Positions 27,002 to 36,532 of a DNA stretch of 64,000 bases are shown here, in pieces. The DNA comes from Candidatus Dietzia intestinigallinarum (GTDB lineage: Bacteria > Actinomycetota > Actinomycetes > Mycobacteriales > Mycobacteriaceae): positions 1 through 64,000 of the forward strand of contig DWWG01000234.1 of the NCBI GenBank assembly GCA_019119875.1, read 5' to 3'. Each line of letters begins with the position of its first letter. The stretch's first letter is position 1. Below the pieces are notes generated by a model, which saw only the letters and a list, made by a program, of their open reading frames with translations, had not been told where the DNA came from and searched no databases. The translations under genes and the position numbers were made by a program.

Positions 27002-27598
27002 ATGGAGCCGATCACCACACATACCGGCATCGGTGCCCCGCTGCGCCGGTCCAATGTGGACACCGACCAGATTATCCCCGCCGTCTACCTCAAACGGGTC
27101 ACCCGCACGGGCTTCGAGGACGGACTGTTTGCCTCCTGGCGAGCGAACGAGCCCGACTTCGTGCTCAACCGTGAACCATACGACAGGGCAAGCGTCCTGG
27201 TCGCCGGGCCGGATTTCGGTACCGGCTCGTCCCGCGAGCACGCGGTGTGGGCGCTCATGGATTTCGGCTTCCGCGTGGTCATCTCCTCGCGTTTCGCCGA
27301 CATCTTCCGCGGCAACGCCGGCAAATCGGGACTGGTGGCCGCCCAGGTCGCACAGGGGGACGTCGAGCTGCTCTGGAAGATCATGGACGCCCAGCCCGGC
27401 ATCGAGCTGACCGTCGATCTGGTGGCTAGGACCGTCACCGCCGGCGACGTGACAGTGCCGTTCGACATCGACGACTACACGCGCTGGCGCCTCATGGAGG
27501 GGCTCGACGACATCGGGCTCACCCTCCGCAACGCCGACCTCATCGAGGAGTACGAGGAACGGCGACCGTCGTTCAAGCCGGTCACGACCCCGAGGTGA
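27002..27598 (+). CDS. leuD: Isopropylmalate isomerase, small subunit
   Basis: LeuD is the swivelling domain subunit that completes the LeuCD active site. The 198-residue protein starts [20 protein letters not shown] and has the substrate-recognition loops [15 protein letters not shown] and [17 protein letters not shown], both diagnostic of the aconitase swivel domain. It follows leuC after six bases, so the two are cotranscribed and expected to be made in equal amounts. Confidence 0.97.
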   Translation: MEPITTHTGIGAPLRRSNVDTDQIIPAVYLKRVTRTGFEDGLFASWRANEPDFVLNREPYDRASVLVAGPDFGTGSSREHAVWALMDFGFRVVISSRFADIFRGNAGKSGLVAAQVAQGDVELLWKIMDAQPGIELTVDLVARTVTAGDVTVPFDIDDYTRWRLMEGLDDIGLTLRNADLIEEYEERRPSFKPVTTPR

Positions 27599-27637
27599 GG
27601 CGCTGACGCGGGACGCGGTGTTCCCACGGGGTGGTTG

Positions 27638-27699
27638 TTGACACCAATTCGGACCGTCGTCCTAGTAAAGCTTCAAATTCCTTCATTGTGTGAGTATGC
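27638..27699 (+). promoter_or_regulatory. hupB promoter region
   Basis: The 164 bases before hupB are clearly AT-richer than the surroundings. Two promoter-like sets are visible: TTGACA (27638-27643) with TAGTAA (27663-27668, 19-base spacer), and TTCAAA (27672-27677) with TATGCT (27694-27699, about 16-17-base spacer). Confidence 0.5.
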
Positions 27700-27762
27700 T
27701 TATGTTCACTGGGTGCGGATACGTACCGGTGCAGCGAGACTCATCCAAAGGGGGACCCGCAG

Positions 27763-28143
27763 GTGAACAAGGCCGATCTGATCGATGAACTGGCAAGACG
27801 GATGGGCGGTGACCACCAGCTGGCCACCGAGGCGTTGGAGAACACTCTCGACATCATCGTTCGAACCGTCGCCGCGGGCGAGTCGATCACCATCATGGGT
27901 TTCGGGATCTTCGAGAAGAAGGCTCGGGCGGCCCGCGTCGCACGCAACCCCCACACCGGGGAGTCGATCCCGGTGCCGCCCACGTACTCGCCGGTATTCC
28001 GTCCCGGTCAGTATTTCAAGGGGGTCATCCAGGGCACCGAGCCGCTTCCGGAGGGGCGGCTGGCGGCCAAGCGGACGAGCTCGCACCAGTCCTTCGGGGG
28101 ACTGCGCAAGAACGGTGTCGATCAACGCGACAAGGTCGGCTGA
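27763..28143 (+). CDS. hupB: HU family nucleoid protein (short form)
   Basis: The first 90 residues are a full HU domain (MNKADLIDELARRMGG; ITIMGFGIFEKKARAARVAR; RNPHTGESIPVPPTYSPVFR with the DNA-intercalating Pro region). It binds and bends DNA as a dimer. In M. tuberculosis HupB has a Lys/Ala-rich C-terminal tail of about 100 residues; here the protein stops at 126 residues with a short basic tail (AAKRTSSHQSF) and no KAA repeats. The GTG at 27763 is preceded by AAAGGGGGA. The gene is monocistronic with its own promoter and terminator, and sits after leuD as in mycobacteria. Confidence 0.95.
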   Translation: MNKADLIDELARRMGGDHQLATEALENTLDIIVRTVAAGESITIMGFGIFEKKARAARVARNPHTGESIPVPPTYSPVFRPGQYFKGVIQGTEPLPEGRLAAKRTSSHQSFGGLRKNGVDQRDKVG

Positions 28144-28175
28144 CCGGCACAGGCGGAGCCGGAGACCGTAGACAC

Positions 28176-28215
28176 CAGGGGTGTCGCCCCGGGAATCCCC
28201 GGGGCGACACCCCTG
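28176..28215. terminator. Bidirectional terminator between hupB and mutT1
   Basis: A perfect 15-bp stem (CAGGGGTGTCGCCCC at 28176-28190 with its complement at 28201-28215) and a GGGAATCCCC loop that can pair further. Confidence 0.8.
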
Positions 28216-28259
28216 CTGTGTTCATCGGTGACGGTAGCCCGCGCGGTCGCCCCGAGCGA

Positions 28260-29195
28260 TCAGTGAAGTGGCAGGGGACTGCGATAGTAGTCGGCGGAGA
28301 TCAGCGTGTTCCCGGAGAAACCGAGCCCCCACACACCGGCCTTCTTGGTCGATGTGTTGCCGATGTCGATGGCCGCGGCGGCCGCCAGGTCATCGAGCAT
28401 GCCGGGTATCGCAGTGCCCTGGGAACAGATCGCCGCCACCCCGTCTCCGGCGCCTGCGATCTCGAGCAGTCGCGACACCGCCTTCTCGGGGGCCTCCAGA
28501 TAGGCCTCATCGCTCAGTGCCCCCTCGATGGCGATCCGGGTCCCGAGCTCGTCGGCGAGCGGCGCCAGGGTCTGCTCGCACCGGACGCGCGGTGCACTGT
28601 GCAGCCGGCTCACCCCGAAGGCGCGGAGCATCGGCACGAGCATCTCCGCCTGTGTCCGGCCGGATTTGTCCAGTGGCCGCAGCGTGTCGTCACCGCTCCA
28701 TTCACGCCTGTCGCCCGCCTTGGCGTGCCGCACGAGCAGCAGCATGGATTCGACACGGGGCGCCTCGGCGAAGCGTGTGAGGATCTTGCGGTCGAGCGGA
28801 TAGGAGACCAGCTTCTTGGCCTTGTCCACCGGGAGCCATCGGAGCTGATCGACCTCGGAGTTCGGTTCGAAGCACCCCTGCTCGGCGCGAGCGGACCAGT
28901 ACGTGACCTCCTTGCGGACGTTCTCCTTCAGCGGGTAGGCGGTGGTCCCGATGAGGGACTCGAGCACGGACCCGAACCCGGTCTCCTCACTGATCTCCCG
29001 CACCGCTGTGGTGGGCAACGACTCGCCGGGGTCGACCTTGCCCTTCGGCAGCGACCAGTCGTCGTACCGCGACCGGTGTGCCACAGCGCAGTGGGGGACA
29101 CCGTCCTGCATCCGGTACAGCACGGCTCCCGCGGCGGGGACGACACGGACCTTCGAGGAGGACTTTGCTCTGCTGGCGGACTTGGCTTTGCTCAT
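28260..29195 (-). CDS. mutT1: NUDIX hydrolase fused to a histidine phosphatase domain (MutT1-type)
   Basis: The N-terminal half is a NUDIX domain with a complete box, [20 protein letters not shown], at about residues 52-71 plus TGF. The C-terminal half is a histidine phosphatase domain with the RHG-type motif [12 protein letters not shown] near 154-165 and [11 protein letters not shown] near 258. Mycobacterial MutT1 (Rv2985) has exactly this fusion and hydrolyses 8-oxo-dGTP and 8-oxo-GTP and diadenosine polyphosphates. The N-terminal 15 residues are Ser/Lys-rich. The ATG overlaps the ppk stop (ATGA), making it the last gene of a three-gene operon fbiD-ppk-mutT1. Confidence 0.93.
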   Translation of the reverse strand: MSKAKSASRAKSSSKVRVVPAAGAVLYRMQDGVPHCAVAHRSRYDDWSLPKGKVDPGESLPTTAVREISEETGFGSVLESLIGTTAYPLKENVRKEVTYWSARAEQGCFEPNSEVDQLRWLPVDKAKKLVSYPLDRKILTRFAEAPRVESMLLLVRHAKAGDRREWSGDDTLRPLDKSGRTQAEMLVPMLRAFGVSRLHSAPRVRCEQTLAPLADELGTRIAIEGALSDEAYLEAPEKAVSRLLEIAGAGDGVAAICSQGTAIPGMLDDLAAAAAIDIGNTSTKKAGVWGLGFSGNTLISADYYRSPLPLH

Positions 29196-31288
29196 CGGTC
29201 TCGGAACCCCGCGTGTACGGCGGCCATCTGCTCCTGGTGGTCGACGGAGTCGGCCCAGTCCTCCGGCGATGGCATCCGCTGCCAGGTGGCGTCCGGCTGC
29301 AGGTGGAAACTCCGCGTGAGCGGGTGGAGGGCCGAGTCGAAGATCCGGCGGACCTGCCCCTTGAGCCGACGGTCGGTCACCGTGACCATCACCTCGACGC
29401 GACGGTCGAGGTTGCGGTGCATCATGTCCGCGCTGCCGATCAACACCTCGTCGGCGCCGCGGAAATGCAGGATCCGCGAGTGCTCGAGGAACCGGCCGAG
29501 GATCGACCGGACGTGGATGTTCTCGCTCAGCCCGGGTACCCCGGCGCGCAGGGAGCAGATGCCCCGCACCACGATGTCCACCGGGACTCCCGCCTGCGAG
29601 GCCCGGTACAACGCATCGATCACCTGCTCGTCGACCAGTGCGTTGGCCTTGAGCCGGATACCGGCCTCGCGGCCCACGGAGGCCAGTTCGATCTCCCGGT
29701 CGATCCGCTCGATGATCCCGGACCGGATCCCCTCCGGTGCCACGAGCAGCCGGCGGTACTTGGTGACGTTCGAGAATCCGGTGAGGTGATTGAACAGATC
29801 GGTCAGATCGGACACGACCTCCTCGTCCGCGGTGAACAGGCCGACGTCCTCGTAGATGCGTGCGGTCTTGGGGTTGTAGTTGCCGGTGCCGATGTGTGCG
29901 TACCGCTGGAGGCGATCGCCCTCTTTGCGCACGACCAGGCAGGTCTTGCAGTGCGTCTTGAGCCCCAGGAGTCCGTAGACCACGTGCACGCCGGCCTGCT
30001 CAAGTTCGCGGGCCCACCGGATGTTGTTCTGCTCGTCGAAACGCGCCTTGATCTCCACCAGGGTCACGACCTGCTTACCGCTCGCGGCCGCGTCGACCAG
30101 GGCGTTGACTATCGGTGAGTCGCCGGAGGTCCGGTAGAGGGTCTGCTTGATCGCCAGGACGTTCTCGTCCGCCGCGGCCTGCTCGATGAACCTCTGCACG
30201 GTGGTCGAGAACGAGTCGTAGGGGTGCTCGACCAGGACGTCGGACTCCTGCAGTGAATCGAAGATGTTCCGGGCGGTCTCCCGCTCGCCGAACGCCGGCG
30301 GTGTGGCCGGCACCATCGCCGGGTCCTTGAGATCGGGGAGGTCCAGGGAGTGGATCTGCCACAGTCCGGTGAGGTCGAGCAGCCCCCCGAATCGGATCAC
30401 GTCCTCGGACTCCACGTCCAGTTCGCGCTGCAGGATACGCAGCATGCGCGGGGTGGTGTCCTCGGCGATCTCCAGGCGCACGGCGGAGCCGAAGCGGCGC
30501 CGGGCCAGCTCCCGCTCGAGCGCCTGCAGCAGGTCCTCGTCCCGGTCCTCCTCGACCTCCATGTCCGCGTTCCGGGTCACCCGGAAGACGTGGTGCTCCA
30601 CGATCTCCATGCCCTGGAACAGTTCCCCGAGATGTGCGGCGATGACCTCCTCCGCCGGCACGAACGCGAACTCCTCGCGGCCGCCCCGATCGACCCGGAT
30701 AAAACGGGGCACGTTGCTGGGGATCTTGACCCGCGCGAAGTGTTCCTGCCCCGAGTCGGTGTTCCGGATGATCACCGCGAGGTTGAGGCTCAGCCCGGAG
30801 ATGTAGGGGAACGGATGCGCCGGGTCGACGGCCAGCGGGGTGAGAACCGGGAAGATCTGGTTGCGGAACAGCTCCGACATCTCGAACCGCTCGTCGGAGG
30901 TGAGCACGCTCCAGGGCAGGAACCGGATGCCGTTGGCCTCCAACTCCGGCCGGATCTCGTCGTTGAACAACCTGGACTGTTCGTCGCAGAGTTCGCGACT
31001 ACGCAGGCTGATCCGGTCGAGCTGTTCGGCCGGTGTCTGCCCGTCTGCCGAGCGGACCGACAGACCGGTCTTGTCGCGCCGCTTGAGCCCGGCCACGCGC
31101 ACCATGTAGAACTCGTCCAGATTGGAGGCGAAGATCGCGAGGTACTTGGCGCGTTCCAGCAGCGGCAGGGTCTTCTCGCCGGCCAGTGCGAGCACCCTCG
31201 CATTGAAATCGAGCCAGCTCAGTTCGCGGTTGAGGTAGCGGTCACGGGGCCGGGGGAGTCCTGGTAGGGAGTGCTCGTCTACTGTCAC
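29192..31288 (-). CDS. ppk: Polyphosphate kinase
   Basis: PPK1 makes polyphosphate from ATP reversibly. The 698-residue protein has the N-terminal signature [18 protein letters not shown] and the two catalytic histidines, His446 in LKTHCK and His465 in [11 protein letters not shown], 19 residues apart as in the E. coli enzyme. The GTG at 31288 overlaps the fbiD stop by four bases and gives the standard N-terminus; the much longer open frame upstream is fbiD DNA read in another frame. The enzyme is cytoplasmic or membrane-associated. Operon order is as in M. tuberculosis Rv2983-Rv2985. Confidence 0.97.
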   Translation of the reverse strand: MTVDEHSLPGLPRPRDRYLNRELSWLDFNARVLALAGEKTLPLLERAKYLAIFASNLDEFYMVRVAGLKRRDKTGLSVRSADGQTPAEQLDRISLRSRELCDEQSRLFNDEIRPELEANGIRFLPWSVLTSDERFEMSELFRNQIFPVLTPLAVDPAHPFPYISGLSLNLAVIIRNTDSGQEHFARVKIPSNVPRFIRVDRGGREEFAFVPAEEVIAAHLGELFQGMEIVEHHVFRVTRNADMEVEEDRDEDLLQALERELARRRFGSAVRLEIAEDTTPRMLRILQRELDVESEDVIRFGGLLDLTGLWQIHSLDLPDLKDPAMVPATPPAFGERETARNIFDSLQESDVLVEHPYDSFSTTVQRFIEQAAADENVLAIKQTLYRTSGDSPIVNALVDAAASGKQVVTLVEIKARFDEQNNIRWARELEQAGVHVVYGLLGLKTHCKTCLVVRKEGDRLQRYAHIGTGNYNPKTARIYEDVGLFTADEEVVSDLTDLFNHLTGFSNVTKYRRLLVAPEGIRSGIIERIDREIELASVGREAGIRLKANALVDEQVIDALYRASQAGVPVDIVVRGICSLRAGVPGLSENIHVRSILGRFLEHSRILHFRGADEVLIGSADMMHRNLDRRVEVMVTVTDRRLKGQVRRIFDSALHPLTRSFHLQPDATWQRMPSPEDWADSVDHQEQMAAVHAGFRDR

Positions 31289-32025
31289 CGCACCATTGTG
31301 ACCGATTCCCCGGCGTCGCGGACACGGAGCGGGGCGGGCACACCCTGAAGGACGCGGGCCGTGGCGGCACCCACCCGGCGCGCGGCCAGTCCCGCCACGT
31401 CCTCCGGGATGTCGACGTCTCGCGACGCGCCTTCCCACGCCGCGTCGTCCACCGCGATCTTCTCGGCACCACCCAGGTGGCGGAACCGGTCGGCGGAGCC
31501 GGCACCGAAGTGGATCACACGGTCTGTGGACCCGGTCCAGAACGCCATCGTGGTGCCGTCGCCACGGTGATCTGTCACGACCGAATGCGGGTGACGGGTG
31601 GCCACGTCGAGAATCCGGGTCAGCAGCGCGCCGTCGAGTTCGGGTAGGTCGGCGGCCACCACCCCGACGGAGCCCCGCATCCCGGTCATCGCGTGGGAGA
31701 GCGCGGTGTTGAGCGGATCCGACCTTCCGGCGACCGACGTGGCCGGTACGGTGCCCGGGCCGGTGGGGTCGACGACGAACTCGGCGCCCAGCCCCTGCGC
31801 GATCCGGGCGATCTCGGGGTCCGAGCCCACGACGCGGACCCTGACGACCGGGGAGGCGTCGCGGCAGGCCGCGATGACGTCGGTCGCCATCGCCACGACG
31901 AGGGCGCGCCTGATGTCGGGGGAGAGCTCGGGAGCCAGCCGTCCCTTGGCGCGCTCGAGTGTCTTGACGGGGACGATGATCGTCCATCCGTCTCCCGCGT
32001 GCCCGGGACCACTCGCTGTGCTCAT
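31285..32025 (-). CDS. fbiD: Phosphoenolpyruvate / 2-phospholactate guanylyltransferase (F420 biosynthesis)
   Basis: The 246-residue protein is a CofC/FbiD nucleotidyltransferase: [20 protein letters not shown] at the N-terminus is the GTP-binding start of the fold, [11 protein letters not shown] holds the metal-binding Asp, and PLNTALSHA follows. It makes the guanylylated three-carbon intermediate used by FbiA in coenzyme F420 synthesis. In mycobacteria the substrate is phosphoenolpyruvate; the older annotation is 2-phospho-L-lactate. No fbiA, fbiB or fbiC is in the window. ATG at 32025; the gene is first of the minus-strand operon and is divergent from gpsA. Confidence 0.92.
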   Translation of the reverse strand: MSTASGPGHAGDGWTIIVPVKTLERAKGRLAPELSPDIRRALVVAMATDVIAACRDASPVVRVRVVGSDPEIARIAQGLGAEFVVDPTGPGTVPATSVAGRSDPLNTALSHAMTGMRGSVGVVAADLPELDGALLTRILDVATRHPHSVVTDHRGDGTTMAFWTGSTDRVIHFGAGSADRFRHLGGAEKIAVDDAAWEGASRDVDIPEDVAGLAARRVGAATARVLQGVPAPLRVRDAGESVTMVR

Positions 32026-32133
32026 CGCCCGCCATCCTGCCAGCCCACCCTCGTGAACGCCCCGTGGCGGGTAGCGTCACAGACTGATCGACCCCGGGCC
32101 GGGGTCAGGTGGGCGACGAACCGGGAGGCGAAG

Positions 32134-33132
32134 ATGGCGCGGATCGCGGTGATGGGTGCGGGGTCCTGGGGGACCGCGGTGGGCAAGGTCCTCGCGGACG
32201 CGGGCTCCGAGGTCATCATGTGGGCCAGGCGGGACGAGGTCGCGGCCGGGATCAACGAGGAGCACTGCAACAACAGGTACCTCCCGGAGATCCGGCTGCC
32301 GTCGACCATCACCGCCTCGACGGATCCCGCCGAGGTACTGGACGGCGCGGAGGAGGTCGTGCTGGCCGTCCCGTCGCAGAGCCTGCGCGCGAATCTCGAG
32401 AACTGGGTGGATCTGCTCGCACCCGGCGTCGGGGTGATCTCGCTGGCGAAAGGGATCGAGACAGGCACGCTCAAACGGATAAGCGAGGTCGTGTCGGAGG
32501 TCGCGGGCCTGACCGACGGGCAGATCGCGGTGCTGTCCGGGCCCAACCTCGCGCGCGAGGTCGCCGAAGGGCAGCCCGCGGCGACGGTGATCGCCTGCAG
32601 CGACGAGGAACGCGCCACACGCCTCCAGGACGCGTTCTCCACGCACTATTTCCGTCCGTACACCAACAACGACGTGGTGGGGTGCGAGATCGGCGGTGCC
32701 ACCAAGAACGTGATCGCCCTGGTCTGCGGGATCGCCTCGGGGATGGGGCTCGGGGACAACACCGCGGCCACCCTCATCACCCGCGGTCTTGCCGAGACCA
32801 CCAGGCTCGGGGTGGCGCTGGGGGCCAACCAGGTGACGTTCGCCGGGCTCGCCGGCATCGGCGACCTGGTGGCCACATGTACGTCCCCGCTGTCACGGAA
32901 CCGGACGTTCGGGGAGCGGCTCGGCCTCGGCGAGACCCTGGAACAGGCGCAGGCCGCGACCCACGGTCAGGTGGCCGAGGGGGTGAAATCCTGCACGTCG
33001 ATCCGCGCGCTGAGCCGCCGCGCCGGAGTCGAGATGCCGCTCACCGAGGCGGTGCACGAGATCTGCCACGAGGGCGGCGACGCGGTCGAGGTGGCGGTGC
33101 GCCTGATGAGTCGGAGCACCAAGCCCGAGTAG
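32134..33132 (+). CDS. gpsA: Glycerol-3-phosphate dehydrogenase [NAD(P)+]
   Basis: GpsA reduces dihydroxyacetone phosphate to sn-glycerol 3-phosphate for phospholipid synthesis. The 332-residue product has the nucleotide-binding motif [20 protein letters not shown] at residues 5-24, the KGIE and GPNLAREV blocks, and the catalytic Lys in [13 protein letters not shown]. The ATG follows GGGAGGCG. It is likely cotranscribed with ddl, although ddl also has a possible promoter overlapping the gpsA stop codon. Confidence 0.96.
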   Translation: MARIAVMGAGSWGTAVGKVLADAGSEVIMWARRDEVAAGINEEHCNNRYLPEIRLPSTITASTDPAEVLDGAEEVVLAVPSQSLRANLENWVDLLAPGVGVISLAKGIETGTLKRISEVVSEVAGLTDGQIAVLSGPNLAREVAEGQPAATVIACSDEERATRLQDAFSTHYFRPYTNNDVVGCEIGGATKNVIALVCGIASGMGLGDNTAATLITRGLAETTRLGVALGANQVTFAGLAGIGDLVATCTSPLSRNRTFGERLGLGETLEQAQAATHGQVAEGVKSCTSIRALSRRAGVEMPLTEAVHEICHEGGDAVEVAVRLMSRSTKPE

Positions 33133-33135
33133 CCT
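33130..33135 (+). promoter_or_regulatory. Possible -10 hexamer of ddl, built on the gpsA stop codon
   Basis: TAGCCT starts with the gpsA TAG and is followed by seven bases and the GTG at 33143. It fits the leaderless layout but the hexamer is weaker than others here. Confidence 0.35.
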
Positions 33136-33142
33136 CGGGCGG

Positions 33143-34249
33143 GTGAACCGCACCACTGTCGCCGTCCTCTACGGCGGGCGCAGCACCGAGCACTCCGTGA
33201 GCTGCGTGTCCGCCGGAGCCGTCATGTCCCACCTCGACCGGACCCGCTACGACGTCATCCCCGTGGGGATCACCTCGTCCGGCATCTGGACGCTGGGCCC
33301 GGATGACGTATCGGACCTCCGCATCTCGGGCCGCACCATGCCGGTCGTGGACCCGCACCGCCCGCGGGTCTCGCTCGGACTGTCCACCGAGGACCGCGGA
33401 GTGCTCCGGTACGTCGACGGACCGGAGGCGGGTGAGGTCGTCGCCCGGGTCGACGTGGTGTTCCCCGTCATGCACGGCACGTACGCGGAGGACGGGACCG
33501 TCCAGGGGATGCTCGAGCTGTCGGGCGTGCCCTACGTCGGCCCGGGGGTGCTCTCCAGCGCCGCCGGCATGGACAAGGAGTTCACCAAGATCGTCCTCGG
33601 GGCCGCCGGTCTCCCGATCGGGAGACAGGTGGTCCTGCGGCCCGGCGCCGAGACGCTGACCGCCCGGGAGCGGGAGCACCTGGGCCTTCCACTGTTCGTC
33701 AAGCCCGCTCGCGGGGGCTCGTCGATCGGGATCTCCAAGGTCTCGCGCGCCGAGGACCTGGACGCCGCGATCGCCGAGGCCAGACGTTTCGACCCCAAGG
33801 TGATCATCGAGGCCGCGATCGTCGGCCGTGAGGTCGAGTGTGGCGTGCTCGAGCACCCCGACGGCCGGGTCGAGGCGAGCCTTCCGGCGGAGCTGCACAT
33901 CCCCGGGGAGTCGACGGATCGGGAAGGCGAGTCGCAGGGCGAGGCCTTCTACGATTTCGACACCAAGTACCTCGACGACGTGTGCACCTTCGACCTGCCG
34001 GCACAGCTGTCCGGGGAGGAGACGGCGCGGCTGCAGCGACTCGCGGTGGAGGCGTTCCACGCTCTGGAGGCCACCGGACTGAGCCGCGTGGACTTCTTCG
34101 TCACCGCGGACGGCCCGGTGATCAACGAGGTCAACACGATGCCCGGATTCACCCCCATCTCCATGTACCCGCAGATGTGGGCCGCGTCCGGGGTCGACTA
34201 CCCGGAACTGCTGAGCACCCTCGTCCAGACGGCGCTGGCGCGCGGCTGA
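33143..34249 (+). CDS. ddl: D-alanine--D-alanine ligase
   Basis: Ddl joins two D-Ala for peptidoglycan with ATP. The 368 residues are an ATP-grasp enzyme: VAVLYGGRSTEHSVSCVSAG at the N-terminus (catalytic Glu and Ser), FPVMHGTYAEDGTVQGML, FVKPARGGSSIGISKV for nucleotide binding, and VDFFVTADGPVINEVNTMPG with the Mg-binding Glu and Asn. There is no ribosome site before the GTG, only GGGCGG. The gene lies ten bases after gpsA. Confidence 0.96.
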   Translation: MNRTTVAVLYGGRSTEHSVSCVSAGAVMSHLDRTRYDVIPVGITSSGIWTLGPDDVSDLRISGRTMPVVDPHRPRVSLGLSTEDRGVLRYVDGPEAGEVVARVDVVFPVMHGTYAEDGTVQGMLELSGVPYVGPGVLSSAAGMDKEFTKIVLGAAGLPIGRQVVLRPGAETLTAREREHLGLPLFVKPARGGSSIGISKVSRAEDLDAAIAEARRFDPKVIIEAAIVGREVECGVLEHPDGRVEASLPAELHIPGESTDREGESQGEAFYDFDTKYLDDVCTFDLPAQLSGEETARLQRLAVEAFHALEATGLSRVDFFVTADGPVINEVNTMPGFTPISMYPQMWAASGVDYPELLSTLVQTALARG

Positions 34250-34282
34250 CACCACAGGGCGCGGCGTGGGGCCGGCCCGCGA

Positions 34283-34900
34283 TCAGCCGATCGGGGCGGG
34301 GTCGGGCTCGACCTCGTCCATGGTCGCGGTGAGCGCATCCGACAGGTCCTGGATGGGCCCGGTGCCGCTGCCCTCCGGCAGGGTCACCGCCACGTACTCG
34401 GGCCGGTCCACCGCCACCCAGGTCGACGACGTGACAGCCGGGTCCGGATCCGGCTCGTTGAACCACTGGACGTCGTTGACCGCCTGCAGCCCCACACCCA
34501 CGACGAAGGACGGAGGGGCGGGCAGCCCGCACCGCACCACGACCGGCTCACCGTCGGGCAACCGGTAGGCGGCGGTCCCCGGCGCCGGCTCGGTGAGGGA
34601 CACCTGGTTGGCGTCCCCGAGGGACGGGGGGAGCTCGTCGATCAGCGCACTGCACGCCTCGGACTCCGCGCCGGGGGCGGGAAGGGGGACGGCGGTGTAG
34701 GGCTCGGTGGCGGCGGCCTCGGTCGCGTCGTCCCCGATGCCGCGCACCCACAGCAGCGCACCCCCGAGAAGGATCAGGGGGATGAGGATCGCCGCGACCA
34801 CCACCGGGGTGGACACGGGACGGTCGCGTCCGGCGGGCCCCCCCGTCTCCCGGGGCCCGGCATCGTACCGATCCGTCGGGGCCGAGTCGCTCGAAGCCAC
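34283..34900 (-). CDS. DUF3515 membrane-anchored secreted protein
   Basis: A 205-residue protein with one N-terminal membrane helix (STPVVVAAILIPLILLGGAL, about 30-49) and an exported domain with two conserved cysteines (SEACSALIDELPPSLG and VVVRCGLP), which probably form a disulfide. It is the DUF3515 family, found in this same position (Rv2980) across the order. Function unknown. The start is a GTG at 34900; the gene is convergent with ddl and divergent from thiL. Confidence 0.85.
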   Translation of the reverse strand: MASSDSAPTDRYDAGPRETGGPAGRDRPVSTPVVVAAILIPLILLGGALLWVRGIGDDATEAAATEPYTAVPLPAPGAESEACSALIDELPPSLGDANQVSLTEPAPGTAAYRLPDGEPVVVRCGLPAPPSFVVGVGLQAVNDVQWFNEPDPDPAVTSSTWVAVDRPEYVAVTLPEGSGTGPIQDLSDALTATMDEVEPDPAPIG

Positions 34901-35020
34901 TGGTGTCGTCCTTCCTCCCGGGCGCGGCGGTCGTGCGGGCGCCGCTACTCTGACCGCAACGCTACTTCACCCGCGTCCGCACACCCGGCGCGCGACACCA
35001 CCCGGAAGGGGAACCCAGCT

Positions 35021-35998
35021 GTGACCGATCGGGCCGTGACCGTGTCCCAGGCAGGTGAGGCCGCGGTCCTCGAGGTGCTCAGCGGGGCCCCGGCGCAGGT
35101 GGGCAACGACCCGGTGGGTAACGGTGACGACGCCGCCGTGCTCGGGCCCGCCTCCGCCACCGTGGTGACGACGGACATGCTCGTCGAGGGCACCCACTTC
35201 CGGCTGGACCTGACCGGATGGGCCGATCTCGGGAGGCGGGCGGTGGCCCAGAACGTGTCCGACGTGCTCGCGATGGGCGCCGAGTGCTCACGGATCCTGG
35301 TGGCCCTCGCCGTACCCGGCGGCACCACCATGGGGGAGATCGCCGACCTGTCGGAGGGGATCCACGCCGAGGCCGCACGATCCGGGGCCGTGGTGGTGGG
35401 CGGGGACCTGACGAGTGCCGACGTCGTCGTCGTCGGGGTCACCGCCATCGGCACACTGCCGCACGGCGCCGCCCCGCTGCGCATCGACGGCGCCCGGCCC
35501 GGGGACCGCATCGGACTGACCGGCCTGCCCGGACGCTCGGCGGCCGGACTCGCGCTCCTGCTGGCCGGCCGCCCCGAGGGCCCGCTCCACCGCGCGCACC
35601 GCGTGCCCGAGACCCCCATCGGCTCCGGAACCGCCGCACGACTGGCCGGGGCGACGGCACTCACCGACGTCAGCGACGGGCTCCTCCGCGACCTGTCCGG
35701 GCTCACCCGCGCCTCCGGGGTCGGTGCCGACCTCGATACCGCGGCGCTGCCCCGGGACCCGCAGCTGCGCACCGCGGCCCGGGTGCTCGGCGCCCCCGAC
35801 GTCGACGAGCAGGTCCTGGACTGGATGCTCGACGGTGGCGAGGACCACGGCCTGCTGGGAACGTTCCCGCCCGGCGTCACGGTGCCGGAGGAGTTCACGA
35901 TCATCGGCACCACCCGCGAGGGCCCGCCCGGCGAGGTGACCGTCGACGGACGGCACAGGACGCCGGGAGGCTGGGACTCCGCCCGCGGCGCGAACTAG
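35021..35998 (+). CDS. thiL: Thiamine-monophosphate kinase
   Basis: ThiL phosphorylates thiamine monophosphate to thiamine diphosphate, the cofactor of IlvB among others. The 325 residues have the PurM-like fold: GNGDDAAVLG near the N-terminus, TTDMLVEGTHFRLDL, and VAQNVSDVLAMGAECSRILV with the metal-binding Asp, then a Gly-rich GLTGLPGRSAAGLALLLAG. The GTG at 35021 has GGAAGGGGAA upstream. The TAG stop is shared with the -10 hexamer of the next gene. Confidence 0.95.
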   Translation: MTDRAVTVSQAGEAAVLEVLSGAPAQVGNDPVGNGDDAAVLGPASATVVTTDMLVEGTHFRLDLTGWADLGRRAVAQNVSDVLAMGAECSRILVALAVPGGTTMGEIADLSEGIHAEAARSGAVVVGGDLTSADVVVVGVTAIGTLPHGAAPLRIDGARPGDRIGLTGLPGRSAAGLALLLAGRPEGPLHRAHRVPETPIGSGTAARLAGATALTDVSDGLLRDLSGLTRASGVGADLDTAALPRDPQLRTAARVLGAPDVDEQVLDWMLDGGEDHGLLGTFPPGVTVPEEFTIIGTTREGPPGEVTVDGRHRTPGGWDSARGAN

Positions 35999-36001
35999 GG
36001 T
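35996..36001 (+). promoter_or_regulatory. -10 hexamer of the gamma-carbonic-anhydrase-like gene, built on the thiL stop
   Basis: TAGGGT starts with the thiL stop codon and is followed by six bases and the ATG at 36008. Confidence 0.45.
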
Positions 36002-36007
36002 GGTGCC

Positions 36008-36529
36008 ATGGCTGTCTACGCACTCGGTGACCTGCAACCCGACATCGCCCCCGACGCCTGGGTGCACCCGGACGCGGTGGTGATCGGCAACGTCACGCTC
36101 GGCCCCGGAGCATCCGTCTGGCCCACCGCCGTGCTGCGGGGTGACTACGGGCGGATCGAGATCGGCGCGATGAGCAACATCCAGGACGGCACGATCATCC
36201 ACTGCACCGACAGCGAACCGACCGTGATCGGGGAGCACTGCATAGTGGGCCACAACGCGCACATCGAAGGGGCGACGATCGGCAACGGCGCGCTGATCTC
36301 CTCCGGATCGATCGTGCTCAACAGCTCGGTGATCGGCGAGGGCGCGATCGTCGCGGCCGGCTGCCTCATCCCGCCCCGCTTCGAGCTGCCCGCCGGACGC
36401 ATGGCGATGGGCGCGCCCGCGAAGATCCGGGAGGGGTACGAGGTGGACCCCGCCATGCTCGAGGGCAACACGCAGAAGTACCACGACAACGCGATGCGCT
36501 ACCGCGCCGAGCTCCGCCGGCTCGACTGA
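36008..36529 (+). CDS. Gamma-carbonic-anhydrase-like hexapeptide protein
   Basis: The 173 residues form a left-handed beta-helix of hexapeptide repeats (VHPDAVVIGNVTLGPGASVW, AHIEGATIGNGALISSGSI) with three potential zinc ligands, His in IIHCTD and the two His of VGHNAHIEG. Such proteins are trimers; some are active carbonic anhydrases, others are acyl-CoA-related or assembly factors. The zinc ligands are intact, so activity is possible. Four bases separate it from ung. Confidence 0.88.
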   Translation: MAVYALGDLQPDIAPDAWVHPDAVVIGNVTLGPGASVWPTAVLRGDYGRIEIGAMSNIQDGTIIHCTDSEPTVIGEHCIVGHNAHIEGATIGNGALISSGSIVLNSSVIGEGAIVAAGCLIPPRFELPAGRMAMGAPAKIREGYEVDPAMLEGNTQKYHDNAMRYRAELRRLD

Positions 36530-36532
36530 GCC

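Noticed and set aside
29192..32080. 962-codon frame suggesting a large N-terminal extension of polyphosphate kinase
   Set aside because: The extra 260 codons are fbiD DNA in another frame; the GTG at 31288 gives the family's N-terminus and a four-base overlap with fbiD.
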